Assembly: GCF_019430945.1 (NCBI RefSeq)
Contig: NZ_JAHYCB010000008.1
Span: forward strand, 124,001 to 188,000
Direction: 5' to 3'
Source: Neorhizobium populisoli
GTDB taxonomy: Bacteria > Pseudomonadota > Alphaproteobacteria > Rhizobiales > Rhizobiaceae
DNA: 64,000 nucleotides
In this document: positions 26,910 to 35,804 of the stretch, one piece after another
How the letters are laid out: the number at the start of each line of letters is the position of its first letter
Position numbering within the stretch: position 1 is the stretch's first letter
Program-made: the position numbers and the translations under genes
The notes under the pieces: generated by a model
The model's input: only the letters and a program-made list of their open reading frames with translations
Databases searched by the model: none
Told to the model about the DNA's origin: nothing

Positions 26910-27596
26910 ATGATTCACATTGATCACGTCTGCCTCGGAGTCCGCAATTTCTTCGAGGGCGCTCAGCGCTTGCGGGAAGAGACTGGCCTCGGCTGCTATG
27001 AAGGCGGCTGGTTTCCGAAGCTCGGGCTCGCCAACAAGATCTTTCCCACGGGCAACGACACTTACATCGAGGTTGAAAGCGTTGTTGACGTATTCGAATA
27101 CGAAAAGGGCAACGCCTCCGCTCGATTTTTCAAGGAGAAGTGCCAGGAGGGAGACGTGTTCATCGGCTGGTGCGCCCGGGTCGACACCCGAGATGAGCTG
27201 GAGCAGATCGCCAAGCGGCTCGGCACCGACGTCATCGAAAGCACTCTGCGCACCCGTCCCGACGGTACGATGGGAGTCGCGATCCGAGCTCCGGAGACCA
27301 TCCCGAGCTGGGGTGCGGGCCTTCCGAACTTCTTCCTCGTCAGCGACATTACGAAGCATCCATCACGCGTAGCCCCTCAGTTCGGCACCCGAACCGCAAC
27401 CGGTATCAGTTGGCTTGAGCTGGGCGGCTCGGAAGAGGAGATGAGCGACTACCTGGGCGTTCACGCCCGTTCTCTGAATCTCCGCTTCAATGGTGGCGCA
27501 CATGGTCTGCATGCGATGGGGGTCTCCAGCGATGATGGCGAAATCGTCATCCGGCGCAACGTGATCAGCGGCACGACAGGCAAGCCAGCCATTTAA
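26910..27596 (+). CDS. Glyoxalase-like (VOC) domain protein
   Basis: A 228-residue protein that starts IHIDHVCLGVRNFFEGAQRL and continues TGLGCYEGGWFPKLGLANKI and NDTYIEVESVVDVFEYEKGN, the layout of the glyoxalase-3-like Pfam family of the VOC superfamily. The histidine at the start (IDH) and the glutamate in YIEVE are plausible metal ligands. VOC proteins include ring-cleavage dioxygenases, isomerases and lyases. The start at 26910 has AGGAAA before it. It ends the NitT-type operon and faces the FAD hydroxylase gene tail to tail. Confidence 0.72.
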   Translation: MIHIDHVCLGVRNFFEGAQRLREETGLGCYEGGWFPKLGLANKIFPTGNDTYIEVESVVDVFEYEKGNASARFFKEKCQEGDVFIGWCARVDTRDELEQIAKRLGTDVIESTLRTRPDGTMGVAIRAPETIPSWGAGLPNFFLVSDITKHPSRVAPQFGTRTATGISWLELGGSEEEMSDYLGVHARSLNLRFNGGAHGLHAMGVSSDDGEIVIRRNVISGTTGKPAI

Positions 27597-27609
27597 GGCA
27601 TGCGCCGCA

Positions 27610-27640
27610 GCGGCTGGCGCGATACGACAGCGCCAGCCGC
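27610..27640 (+). terminator. Hairpin between convergent operons
   Basis: GCGGCTGGCGC, a 9-base loop, then GCGCCAGCCGC: a perfect 11-bp stem 13 bases after the VOC gene stop. It probably ends the plus-strand operon and perhaps also the minus-strand one that ends at 27707. Confidence 0.6.
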
Positions 27641-27706
27641 AAACAACGTCCACCGACGAACCTTTCCGAAACCCGTCCTGCCCTGATGAGCTTTTCGGTT
27701 GAAATC

Positions 27707-28822
27707 CTAGAGGGCGGTCGCGCCCAGCCGTCGCCCATATTCAACGGTATTTCTACCAACCCCGATCCTTGCGGCTTCGAAGTCATGCAGGGCAACCCGG
27801 ACCTCTTCCGCTCTGGCCAGGCAACCAACCAGTGCCACTACGTCCGCCGCAGCCTTCGAAACTCCCATAGCCGTATGTGGTCGCGCGACGAACGCGGCGT
27901 CTCCAATCAATGCGACAGATCCGCCGATCATTCTCGACGCTGCGTAGTCAAAGATGCCCTGGATCGAGGGAGTTGGTTCCGCCTCGACGGCGAGGGCGAA
28001 TTGCGGCGGCAGGAGATCGCGGGCATCCCGACGGAACGCGTCACGCCTTTCGAGGGTCAGGCCACCACGTCGAAGCGAGTATTTCGATTCATGTCCGTGT
28101 TCGTCGGTCATGGTTTGACCAAGAACCTTGAGCTCTGTCGGGCGGTACCAGACCCAGTTGTATCTGCGGTGGCCGACCATGGTCTCGCCCCGTGAGCCGG
28201 GGACGAGGTAGCCGAGAATGTGAACTCCGGTGGTAACGTAGAAGGCGAATCGGTCGAGCAGGATGGATGCGCCGTCGGGGAGATGCTTTTCGGGAATCAG
28301 TCCGCGCCACGCGACGTAGCCCGCAAACAGGTTGGCGTGATCCGTCCGGTTGACCGTGGCTCGCACGACAGAGCCTACACCGTCGGCTCCTACAACGAGA
28401 TCGACTGATTGCTTGGTATCATCGCGAAACACGATCTCCGCGCCATTTTCGCCGTCAGCGACGTCCACCACTTCCCGGTCGAGCCTGAAAGCGCTGGGAG
28501 CGAGGTGCGACATGACTCTGTCATAGAGGTAATCCCATGAGATCTGCGTCTGGGGCATCCGCATGCGCTGGAGGATGCTTCCGTCCCGATCGAAATAGAT
28601 CCGCTCCTTCGCGACCACTCCCGTCTCCGCCGCATCCTCGGCTCCGATCACGCGGAGGAGGTCGAAGAGCTCCTGCTGGGGGACGAGGCCCGCGCCTCGC
28701 CCTCCCAGTCCGTGCGCCGAGCGCTCGTAGATTGCAACCTCATGCCCCGCCCGCTGAAGAAGGATCCCCGCGAACAGCCCTGCAAGGGAGCCTCCGACGA
28801 TTCCGATCCTGAGTTTTCTCAT
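27707..28822 (-). CDS. FAD-dependent aromatic/heteroaromatic hydroxylase (second paralogue)
   Basis: A 371-residue group A flavoprotein monooxygenase. The N terminus RIGIVGGSLAGLFAGILLQR holds the dinucleotide-binding motif and ALIGDAAFVARPHTAMGVSK the FAD-phosphate motif. Like the enzyme at 19064-20290 it has LFAGYVAWRGLIPE and YNWVWYRP blocks, so the two belong to one subfamily and may catalyse successive hydroxylations. Its ATG overlaps the MFS transporter stop by 4 bases, which puts exporter and hydroxylase in one minus-strand operon. Specificity cannot be read. Confidence 0.82.
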   Translation of the reverse strand: MRKLRIGIVGGSLAGLFAGILLQRAGHEVAIYERSAHGLGGRGAGLVPQQELFDLLRVIGAEDAAETGVVAKERIYFDRDGSILQRMRMPQTQISWDYLYDRVMSHLAPSAFRLDREVVDVADGENGAEIVFRDDTKQSVDLVVGADGVGSVVRATVNRTDHANLFAGYVAWRGLIPEKHLPDGASILLDRFAFYVTTGVHILGYLVPGSRGETMVGHRRYNWVWYRPTELKVLGQTMTDEHGHESKYSLRRGGLTLERRDAFRRDARDLLPPQFALAVEAEPTPSIQGIFDYAASRMIGGSVALIGDAAFVARPHTAMGVSKAAADVVALVGCLARAEEVRVALHDFEAARIGVGRNTVEYGRRLGATAL

Positions 28823-30033
28823 GACGGGCTCCTCTCGACGGGCGCGGGGGAGGCTGCCCGGTGATGGGCGGCTTTTATCGCCACTGCGATGACCCCTAGC
28901 GACGCGCCGAGAATGCTGACTCCGGGCCAGCCAGCCTGGCTCCAGGCTGCGGTCGCCAGCGCCGATCCGGCTGCGCCACCCAGGAACATTCCGGTCATGA
29001 AGATCGTGTTGATGCGGCTGCGGGCGTTCGGATCGAGTGCGTAGATGATGTGCTGATTCGAGATCAGCGCTCCCTGGATTCCGAAATCAAGAACGATCAC
29101 ACCGAGGACCAGGGCGACCAGCGACGGCCAGAACCCGAAGAGCATCCAGGCTGCGACGGTCAGCAGCCCGCCTAGCCAGACCACGAAATGCGGTCCTCTA
29201 CGGTCGGCTATCCGACCTGCGAGCGGAGCGGCGAAGATGCCTACCGCGCCGACGACGCCGAACAGTCCGGCAATGTCCGCACCAAGATTGTACTGCGGGC
29301 CTTGAAGGTACAGCGCCAGGATGGTCCAGAAGACGGTGAACGAAGCAAACAGGAACGCCTGGATGAAGGTCGCCGCCCTAAGCGTGCGCTCACGCTTCCA
29401 CAGTCCTGCAAGCGAGGCGATGGCATGGTGGTAGGGCAGACGCGCAGTGGGCTCGTGATGAGGCAGCTTCCAAGCCATGAGTGCCATCGCGAATAGCGCC
29501 AGTGGAACCCCTATCCAGAACATTTCCCGCCACCCGGCATGCTCGCCGACGAAACCTGAAAGCGTCCGGCTGAAGAGGATGCCGGACAGGACACCCGCCA
29601 TAACCGTACCGATCGTCGCGCCTCGTCTTTCCGGCGGCGCGAGAGATGCGGCGAACGGAACGATCTGCTGTGCGACCGTGGAACTTGCGCCCACGATCAG
29701 CGAGGCGGCGATCAGGAGTGCTGGCGTCGGAGCGACCGCGGCAAGAGCAAGTGAGCCCGCGAGGATGATGAACTGGCCGATGATCAGCCAGCGCCGATTG
29801 ACCAGGTCTCCGAGCGGGAGCAGCAGGAACAGTCCGACCGCATACCCGAGCTGGGTGGCGGTCGGAACCATGCCGACGACATGATCGCCCGGAAATTCCG
29901 CTTCGATGATCCCGAGCATCGGCTGGTTGTAGTAGATGTTCGCGACCGCGATGCCGGCGGCCACAGCCATGGCGACAAGCCCCATCTGGCTCATTGGCCT
30001 TGGGCCCGCGACTTCTTCACTGATGGTGGTCAT
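28819..30033 (-). CDS. MFS transporter
   Basis: A 404-residue major facilitator protein with about 12 helices in two halves. The first helix carries VANIYYNQPMLGIIE, a mark of the AraJ/YnfM-like efflux group. The loop between helices 2 and 3 has GDLVNRRWLIIG, and the matching loop in the second half has GRIADRRGPHFVVWLGG. The ATG at 30033 has GGAAGGTG upstream; a longer frame to 30168 would add a charged segment that does not belong to the family. It probably exports a pathway intermediate or imports the substrate. Confidence 0.85.
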   Translation of the reverse strand: MTTISEEVAGPRPMSQMGLVAMAVAAGIAVANIYYNQPMLGIIEAEFPGDHVVGMVPTATQLGYAVGLFLLLPLGDLVNRRWLIIGQFIILAGSLALAAVAPTPALLIAASLIVGASSTVAQQIVPFAASLAPPERRGATIGTVMAGVLSGILFSRTLSGFVGEHAGWREMFWIGVPLALFAMALMAWKLPHHEPTARLPYHHAIASLAGLWKRERTLRAATFIQAFLFASFTVFWTILALYLQGPQYNLGADIAGLFGVVGAVGIFAAPLAGRIADRRGPHFVVWLGGLLTVAAWMLFGFWPSLVALVLGVIVLDFGIQGALISNQHIIYALDPNARSRINTIFMTGMFLGGAAGSALATAAWSQAGWPGVSILGASLGVIAVAIKAAHHRAASPAPVERSPS

Positions 30034-30061
30034 GATTGCACCTTCCGAAAACTGGTAGCTT

Positions 30062-30580
30062 CTATGCGGCGTTGCGGGTCGTTTCGAAGAGAAACCATGC
30101 ACGGCGCTCCGCCTCGTCGATCCAGACCTCCAGGAGGCTAGTCGTGGCCACGTCGTTGTATTCCGCACACAGTTCGTGCGTCTGCCGCATGAAGGAGGCG
30201 AAGCGCTGGTTGTCGTCTTTCAGCTCGGCCAGCATGTCGCCGGGGGTGACGAAGTCCGCGTCGTTGTCGAGGATGCGCTGTAGCTTTCCGATCTGCCAGA
30301 TCGAATGCAACGTGGTGCCGCCGATCTTGCGGGCGCGCTCGGCAATCGGATCCGTCATTGCGAAGATCTGGTCGCCCTGCTCATCGAGCATGAGATGGTA
30401 GTCGCGGAAATTCGGTCCGCTCATATGCCAGTGGAAATTCTTTGTTTTCAGGTAGAGCGCGAAGGCGTCCGCAAGTAGGGTCGTTAGAGCGGCCGATATT
30501 TCCGTAACTGCGTGTGCCTGAAAGTCCGAGGGTGTTGTCAGGGGTGCCTTGCAGCGTTCTTTGACGGCGATGCGGTCCAT
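30062..30580 (-). CDS. dps: Dps-family ferritin-like DNA-protection protein
   Basis: A 172-residue four-helix protein. The ferroxidase region is seen as LYLKTKNFHWHMSGPNFRDY then HLMLDEQGDQIF, with the His/Asp/Glu residues that bind iron between subunits of Dps. LHSIWQIGKLQRI and DVATTSLLEVWIDEAERRAW follow. Dps dodecamers store iron and protect DNA during oxidative stress and starvation. It has an AGGAGAG ribosome site. It is divergent from the two-component operon that starts at 31065, so the two may share control. Confidence 0.87.
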   Translation of the reverse strand: MDRIAVKERCKAPLTTPSDFQAHAVTEISAALTTLLADAFALYLKTKNFHWHMSGPNFRDYHLMLDEQGDQIFAMTDPIAERARKIGGTTLHSIWQIGKLQRILDNDADFVTPGDMLAELKDDNQRFASFMRQTHELCAEYNDVATTSLLEVWIDEAERRAWFLFETTRNAA

Positions 30581-31064
30581 GATCTCTCTCCTAAAGCTGG
30601 AATGTTGACGCTTGCCGCGGATCCCCGATCGTGACCCGATCGGGCTTCTGGCGGCTGAGCTGAAGCTAGGCCCGGCCAGGATCAAACGAAATTCAATGCT
30701 GGTGTAAGGATGCCTATACTTATGGGTAGGCTGCGCCGACCTTCGCCTCTTGGGGAGCCGATCAATACCTTCGTATGGTTCCGTCGATAGCGGCTGCCGC
30801 CTATCTTCAGATCGTCTCTCGGAAATGATTTCCGCGCGGAGACTGGACCGCAACGAATGCCGTCCATGGACTTCGGCGCTCACCCCAGTGCCGAAGTCCC
30901 GTGGCGCGAGCGCCACCTGTCATCGTGTGATTTCGAAGACTTTGGAAAGGCGCGGCTACCTTGCAGCAGAAAGACCAGACCTTTGTATAGGTCCTTCAAC
31001 ACTTCCTATGGACTATTCTGGATCTACTGACAAAATGCGTTCGCACGAAACGCAAGGGATCTGG
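30581..31064 (+). promoter_or_regulatory. Divergent promoter region, dps and histidine kinase operon
   Basis: A 484-base gap between divergent genes. Open frames cross it on both strands but show no recognisable protein and no ribosome site in a useful place. It must contain both promoters. I could not identify a defined operator. Confidence 0.35.
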
Positions 31065-32651
31065 ATGAGAATCAACAACTTGACCGTTCCGGCGATAGCC
31101 ACGCGTGCGCCCGCGCCGCGCCTGGCGGCCCGGCTGGCCGCATCGATCCTCGCGGCGACCGTGTTCTATGTCGACACGTTTACCTCGATCGAAAGTGCCA
31201 TCGCGGTCCTGTATGTGATCGTTCTCTTGCTCGCGGCGGAAACTCTAGGGCGCAAGGGCATCTGCGCCGTCACCCTCTCCTGCGCCGCCCTGGCGGTGAT
31301 CTCCTATTTTCCGGCTCACGGCTTCAGCCCGGACTTCCCCTCACTGCTGCGCTTGGCGGTGTCGCTGTCAGCGCTGCTCATCACCTGCTCGCTGATCCTT
31401 CGGAACGATCGTGCCAGGAGCGATCTGATCGCATCCAACGCTGCCCTTAAAGACAGCGAAAGCCGCTACCGCTCTATATTCGAACAGAGCCGCGTTGCGC
31501 TCTGGGAGCGCGACTATTCTCAGGTGAGATACTTCCTCATGGATCTGAAAGCGAAGGGGGTAGTCGATCTTCGGGACTATGCGAAGACCCATCCCGACGT
31601 GATTTCGGACTGCATAGCACTTATCAGGACTGTTGCCGCGAATGCGGCTGCCCGCGACTTGCTCGGGGATATCGGAGAGATAGCTCCTGACGGCTCTATG
31701 CGGAGTTATCTCGCACCCAACGAGGTGACATTCCTCGAACTGATGGTCGCGATCTTCAACCAAGAAGGCTCGTTCGAAGGCAAGGGGAACCTGATGGCGG
31801 CGGACGGGCAGACGAAACTTGTTCTGCTGAGCATGACGCTGCCCGACGATCCGTCGAGATTCGATAGGGTCGTGGTCGGGATGGTGGACATAACCGAACG
31901 CGAGATGACACAGAAGGCGCTCCTCGAGGCTCAGGCAGATCTCACGCGCGCCTCCCGCGCAGCAACGGTCGGAGCGCTTTCGGCGTCGCTTGCTCACGAA
32001 CTCAACCAACCGCTCGGGGCGCTGGTCGTGAACGCACAGACGGCGCTGCGCTGGATCGATCGAGACCCTCCCGATCTTGCCGCGATCCGCAGATCCGCGG
32101 AGCGGATGATCCGCGACAGCAAGCGGGCAAGCGACATTATCCGGAATACCCGTTCGATGCTTTCGCACGAAATCCAGAATCCCGAGGAAGTCGCCCTACC
32201 GGAGCTGATTGCGGAGACCCGGGCGCTGATGGATCACGATCTCGGCAGGGAGGACGTGACGGTCGACGTCACATATGGCCCCGGGGCAAGAACCGTGGCC
32301 GCAGTTAGGATCGAGCTGCAGCAGGTCCTGATCAACCTCATGTCGAATGCGATTCAGGTCATGGCAGAGACGAACGTCGCTCGTCGGCGGATATTGATCG
32401 AATCGGAGCGACGGTCTGACGGCTCAACGGTACTGTCGGTCAGAGACTTTGGTCCGGGCATAGCCGAGGACGCCGCGGCCCGACTGTTCGAGCCATTCTT
32501 CACGACCAAGGCGACCGGCATGGGGATGGGCCTGTCGATCTGCAAGAGCATGATGGAGGCGCGGGGCGGCGACCTCTTGGCACGCAACCATCCGGACGGG
32601 GGCGCAGTGTTTGAGATAACGATTCCGATAAGCGAGAAAGCTGATGACTGA
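31065..32651 (+). CDS. Membrane sensor histidine kinase
   Basis: A 528-residue protein. Residues 15-110 hold about four membrane helices (VLYVIVLLLAAETLG, LRLAVSLSALLITCSLIL). A PAS-like region follows, from KDSESRYRSIFEQSRVALWE to GMVDITEREMTQKAL. The HisKA domain has the phosphorylated histidine H311 in ASLAHELNQPLGAL. The ATPase has its N box at QQVLINLMSNAIQ, G1 at VRDFGPGIAED and G2 at TGMGMGLSICKSMME. The NQPLGAL form resembles FixL and DctB relatives. The start at 31065 has AAGGGAT upstream. Its end overlaps the FixJ-like regulator gene by 8 bases, so that regulator is the likely partner. Confidence 0.87.
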   Translation: MRINNLTVPAIATRAPAPRLAARLAASILAATVFYVDTFTSIESAIAVLYVIVLLLAAETLGRKGICAVTLSCAALAVISYFPAHGFSPDFPSLLRLAVSLSALLITCSLILRNDRARSDLIASNAALKDSESRYRSIFEQSRVALWERDYSQVRYFLMDLKAKGVVDLRDYAKTHPDVISDCIALIRTVAANAAARDLLGDIGEIAPDGSMRSYLAPNEVTFLELMVAIFNQEGSFEGKGNLMAADGQTKLVLLSMTLPDDPSRFDRVVVGMVDITEREMTQKALLEAQADLTRASRAATVGALSASLAHELNQPLGALVVNAQTALRWIDRDPPDLAAIRRSAERMIRDSKRASDIIRNTRSMLSHEIQNPEEVALPELIAETRALMDHDLGREDVTVDVTYGPGARTVAAVRIELQQVLINLMSNAIQVMAETNVARRRILIESERRSDGSTVLSVRDFGPGIAEDAAARLFEPFFTTKATGMGMGLSICKSMMEARGGDLLARNHPDGGAVFEITIPISEKADD

Positions 32652-33309
32652 AGTCATTACCAGGAGCACGGCGAGGCAGGTTGCCGCAGGACCGATAGTC
32701 TACATTCTCGACGACGATGAATCCATGCGTGAGGCGCTCACCGACCTGCTGCAATCGATGCAGATCGCGAGCATCGCCTTCGAGACGACGCAGGCGTTCC
32801 TGGAATCGTTCGACCGCGACCGACCGGGTTGCATTCTCCTCGATGTGAGGCTGCCCGGGATGAGTGGACTGGACTTCCAGGGCCACCTCGACCGGATCGG
32901 AAGCCACATGCCCATCATCTTCATGACGGGTTTCGGTGACATCCCGATGTCCGTCCGTGCAATGAAGGCGGGGGCGGTCGACTTCCTGACGAAGCCGTTC
33001 CGGGATCAGGACCTTCTTGATGCCGTGACGGTCGCCCTCGACCGAGATGCTAAACGGCGCCGGGAGAACGCGGCTTCCGACGCTGTTGCTTCCCTTGCGG
33101 CGACACTCACACCGAGAGAGCGCGAGGTGATGGCGGCAGTCGTAGAAGGCCTTATGAACAAGCAGATCGCGTTCAATCTGGGGATCAGCGAGATCACCGT
33201 GAAACTTCACCGGGGCAACGTCATGCGCAAGATGGACGCGCGCTCCGTGGCCGATCTGGTGCGCAAGTCCGAGCTGCTTGAAGCGTCGGCATCCCGACCT
33301 ACACCATAG
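32644..33309 (+). CDS. FixJ/NarL-type response regulator
   Basis: A 221-residue protein. The receiver domain begins VYILDDDESMREALTDLL, with phosphoryl acceptor D67 (ILLDVRLPG), then FMTGFGDIPMSVRAMKAGAV and DFLTKPF. The output is a LuxR-type helix-turn-helix, LTPREREVMAAVVEGLMNKQ then IAFNLGISEITVKLHRGNVM, the FixJ arrangement. It would be phosphorylated by the kinase upstream and activate transcription. Targets are not evident. Confidence 0.88.
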   Translation: MTEVITRSTARQVAAGPIVYILDDDESMREALTDLLQSMQIASIAFETTQAFLESFDRDRPGCILLDVRLPGMSGLDFQGHLDRIGSHMPIIFMTGFGDIPMSVRAMKAGAVDFLTKPFRDQDLLDAVTVALDRDAKRRRENAASDAVASLAATLTPREREVMAAVVEGLMNKQIAFNLGISEITVKLHRGNVMRKMDARSVADLVRKSELLEASASRPTP

Positions 33310-33350
33310 TCTGGTATCGAGCCGGGTCCGACAGGAGCATAAAAGAGGGG

Positions 33351-33749
33351 ATGATAATAACAGAACAGGCCGTCCCCGTGTCTCAAGTATCCACCGTCGC
33401 TATCATCGACGACGACCAGGCCATGCGCGAAGCGCTGGATGACATGGTCAAGTCATGCGGTTACGAGAGCCGCCTTTTCTCCTCGGCCGAAGAGTTCCTG
33501 GCGCTGGAGGAGCGGAGCGAGGTCGACTGCATGCTTCTGGACGTGAAGATGCCGGGCATTTCAGGACTCGAGCTTCAGACCTTGCTAAATGCGGATCCGC
33601 CCAGGCCGCCGATCATCTTCATGACTTCGTACCACGACGAGCGAACGCGGTCCGCTGCAATGGATGGCGGAGCCCTTGCGTTCCTGGGAAAGCCCGTCGA
33701 ATTCGAATGTCTCATCGCCGCGATGGAGAGCGCCCTCAGCAGGAGCTAG
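33351..33749 (+). CDS. Single-domain response regulator (receiver only)
   Basis: A 132-residue receiver without an output domain. It has the acidic pocket VAIIDDDQAMREAL, phosphoryl acceptor D64 (MLLDVKMPGISGLEL), the conserved threonine in IIFMTSYHDE and the lysine in AFLGKPVEF. It most resembles the receiver of the neighbouring FixJ-type protein. It could compete for phosphate from the kinase (a FixT-like or phosphate-sink role) or signal by protein contact. It lies 41 bases after the FixJ-like gene. Confidence 0.85.
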   Translation: MIITEQAVPVSQVSTVAIIDDDQAMREALDDMVKSCGYESRLFSSAEEFLALEERSEVDCMLLDVKMPGISGLELQTLLNADPPRPPIIFMTSYHDERTRSAAMDGGALAFLGKPVEFECLIAAMESALSRS

Positions 33750-33803
33750 GAGCCTTTCGGCGAAGTGGAAATCGACCAAAACAAGACATGATGGAGAACA
33801 AGC

Positions 33804-34106
33804 ATGAGTGGATGCAGTCACCAAACCACGATCCGTGCGGTCACGCCGAGAACGATTGGTTGCGAGGAATGCCTTCAGGAGAACCAGACCTGGTTTCATC
33901 TGCGCATTTGCCGGGAGTGCGGCCATGTGGGGTGCTGCGATCAGTCGGTCGGGAAGCACGCGACGGCTCACTTTCATGAGACGCGGCACCCGATCATCGA
34001 GGGCTACGATCCTCCTGAAGGTTGGGGATGGTGCTATGTCGATGAGGTGTTCGTGGATCTCCCGGATCAGACGCCTCAGCGCGGTCCGATTCCCCGTTAC
34101 TACTGA
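33804..34106 (+). CDS. UBP-type zinc finger protein
   Basis: A 100-residue protein consisting of a ZnF-UBP domain: GCEECLQ, WFHLRICRECGHVGCCDQSV and KHATAHFHETRHPII give the Cys/His pattern that in eukaryotes binds the ubiquitin C terminus. Bacterial versions are common in rhizobia and often lie next to the cNMP-domain thioredoxin-reductase-like gene, as here. Their function is not known to me. It ends 12 bases before that gene. Confidence 0.85.
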   Translation: MSGCSHQTTIRAVTPRTIGCEECLQENQTWFHLRICRECGHVGCCDQSVGKHATAHFHETRHPIIEGYDPPEGWGWCYVDEVFVDLPDQTPQRGPIPRYY

Positions 34107-34118
34107 GGAGGGTCGGAG

Positions 34119-35804
34119 ATGACCAGCGGTGGTAGCCGTGACTACCAGATGTTCCCCACCCTCGATCCGCATCAGGTGGACACGGCGAAGCGTTTCGCCG
34201 ATGGAAATCTGCGGTACTTCCAGCCGGGCGAAACGATCTTCTCGGTCGGCGACAAGCACATCCCTGCCTGGCTGGTCCTCGAGGGATCGATGGATGTGGT
34301 CCGCCACGATGGCCTGAGCGGAGAAGTCATGGTGACAAGCCATGTCGCCGGGCAGTTCTCGGGCGAGGTCAGCCAGCTTTCAGGCCGCCCGTCTCTTGCG
34401 GGTGGACGTGCCGGATCAGGGGGATGCGCCGCATTCTCCTTCGACGCACCGCATCTCAGGTCGCTGATAATTGGCTCGGCTGACATCGGCGAAATCGTGA
34501 TGCGCGCCTTCATTCTTCGCCGTGTCGCGCTGATCGACGAGGGCGGTGCGGGCTCGGTGCTTATCGGGAAACCGGGCAGTCAGAACCTGGTGCGGCTCCA
34601 GGGCTTCCTCGCGCGGAGCGGATATCCTTACGTCGTTCTTGACGCCGATGCCGACGGTGAAGGTCGTGAACTCGTCGACCGTCTCGGTATTCAGATCGGC
34701 GAGCTACCCCTGATGGTCTGCCCGGCCGGGACGGTTCTCAAGGATCCTACCGACCGCGAGGCCGCCATCTACCTGGGTGTCACTCCCGATCTCGTGCACG
34801 GCGCGATTTATGACGTGGCCATCGTCGGCGCAGGTCCTGCTGGGCTTGCGGCAGCGGTCTATGCCGCGTCGGAAGGACTTCACGTTCTGGCCATCGACGA
34901 ACGGTCCGCCGGAGGACAGGCAGGCGCTTCAACCCGGATAGAGAACTACCTCGGTTTTCCCGCGGGAATATCGGGGCAGGCCTTGGCAGGGCGCGCGTTC
35001 AATCAAGCTCTGAAGTTCGGTGCGGAAATCGCGTACCCCCTCGGGGTCCGTAACCTTGCAAATGCGCCATCACCCGGAGGAGCAGGAGCGGTTCTGAAAC
35101 TTCAACTGGACGACGGACAAAGCGTCGATGCCCGGACGGTGGTGATCGCATCCGGAGCCCGCTACCGCCGTCCGCCTATCACAAACATAGCAGATTTCGA
35201 AGGGAACGGCGTTTCATACTGGGCTTCTCCCATCGAGGCGAAGCTTTGTGAAGGCGAAGAGGTGGTCCTTGTCGGAGGAGGGAATTCAGCAGGGCAGGCG
35301 ATCGCCTTCCTGGCACAGCGGGTGAGAAAGCTTCATGTCGTGGTCCGCAGAGCACTTGCTGACACGATGTCCAGCTATCTGATAGATCGGATCGCCGCAC
35401 TTCCCAACGTCGAGATCCACGTCGGTAGCGAGATCGTCGAGTTGGAGGGTGACCGCGCGACTGGCCTGACGGGAGCAATGATGCGCGATCGTTCGTCCGG
35501 GGCCGAAAGGGTCTTCGACATCCGCCATCTTTTCCTATTCATCGGTGCGGATCCGAACACAGCATGGATCGCGTCGCCGGTTGCTGTGGACGACAAGGGA
35601 TTCGTGCTGACGGGCAGACCCGATCCGGGAGGCCGCCCGGTCCTGCCACTTGAGACAAGCTCAGCAGGTGTTTTCGCCATCGGGGATGCAAGGTCGGGAT
35701 CCACCAAACGCGTTGCCGCCGCGGTCGGCGAGGGCGCCGCCGTCGTCTCGCAGATCCACGAATACCTGTCTCGTGCGGCTCCGAACATACGGACGGCGAG
35801 CTGA
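34119..35804 (+). CDS. Fusion of cyclic-nucleotide-binding domain and thioredoxin reductase-like flavoprotein
   Basis: A 561-residue two-part protein. Residues 20-140 form a cNMP/Crp-type beta-barrel (LRYFQPGETIFSVGDKHIPA, VAGQFSGEVSQLSG). Residues from about 230 form an FAD/NAD(P)H oxidoreductase of the thioredoxin reductase fold: VAIVGAGPAGLAAAVYAASE, GGQAGASTRIENYLGFP, then VVLVGGGNSAGQAIAFLA. The redox CxxC of true thioredoxin reductase is missing; the matching region reads GVSYWASPIEAKLC. It therefore cannot reduce thioredoxin in the usual way. It is the last gene of the two-component group and probably a redox enzyme or sensor gated by a ligand. Confidence 0.85.
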   Translation: MTSGGSRDYQMFPTLDPHQVDTAKRFADGNLRYFQPGETIFSVGDKHIPAWLVLEGSMDVVRHDGLSGEVMVTSHVAGQFSGEVSQLSGRPSLAGGRAGSGGCAAFSFDAPHLRSLIIGSADIGEIVMRAFILRRVALIDEGGAGSVLIGKPGSQNLVRLQGFLARSGYPYVVLDADADGEGRELVDRLGIQIGELPLMVCPAGTVLKDPTDREAAIYLGVTPDLVHGAIYDVAIVGAGPAGLAAAVYAASEGLHVLAIDERSAGGQAGASTRIENYLGFPAGISGQALAGRAFNQALKFGAEIAYPLGVRNLANAPSPGGAGAVLKLQLDDGQSVDARTVVIASGARYRRPPITNIADFEGNGVSYWASPIEAKLCEGEEVVLVGGGNSAGQAIAFLAQRVRKLHVVVRRALADTMSSYLIDRIAALPNVEIHVGSEIVELEGDRATGLTGAMMRDRSSGAERVFDIRHLFLFIGADPNTAWIASPVAVDDKGFVLTGRPDPGGRPVLPLETSSAGVFAIGDARSGSTKRVAAAVGEGAAVVSQIHEYLSRAAPNIRTAS

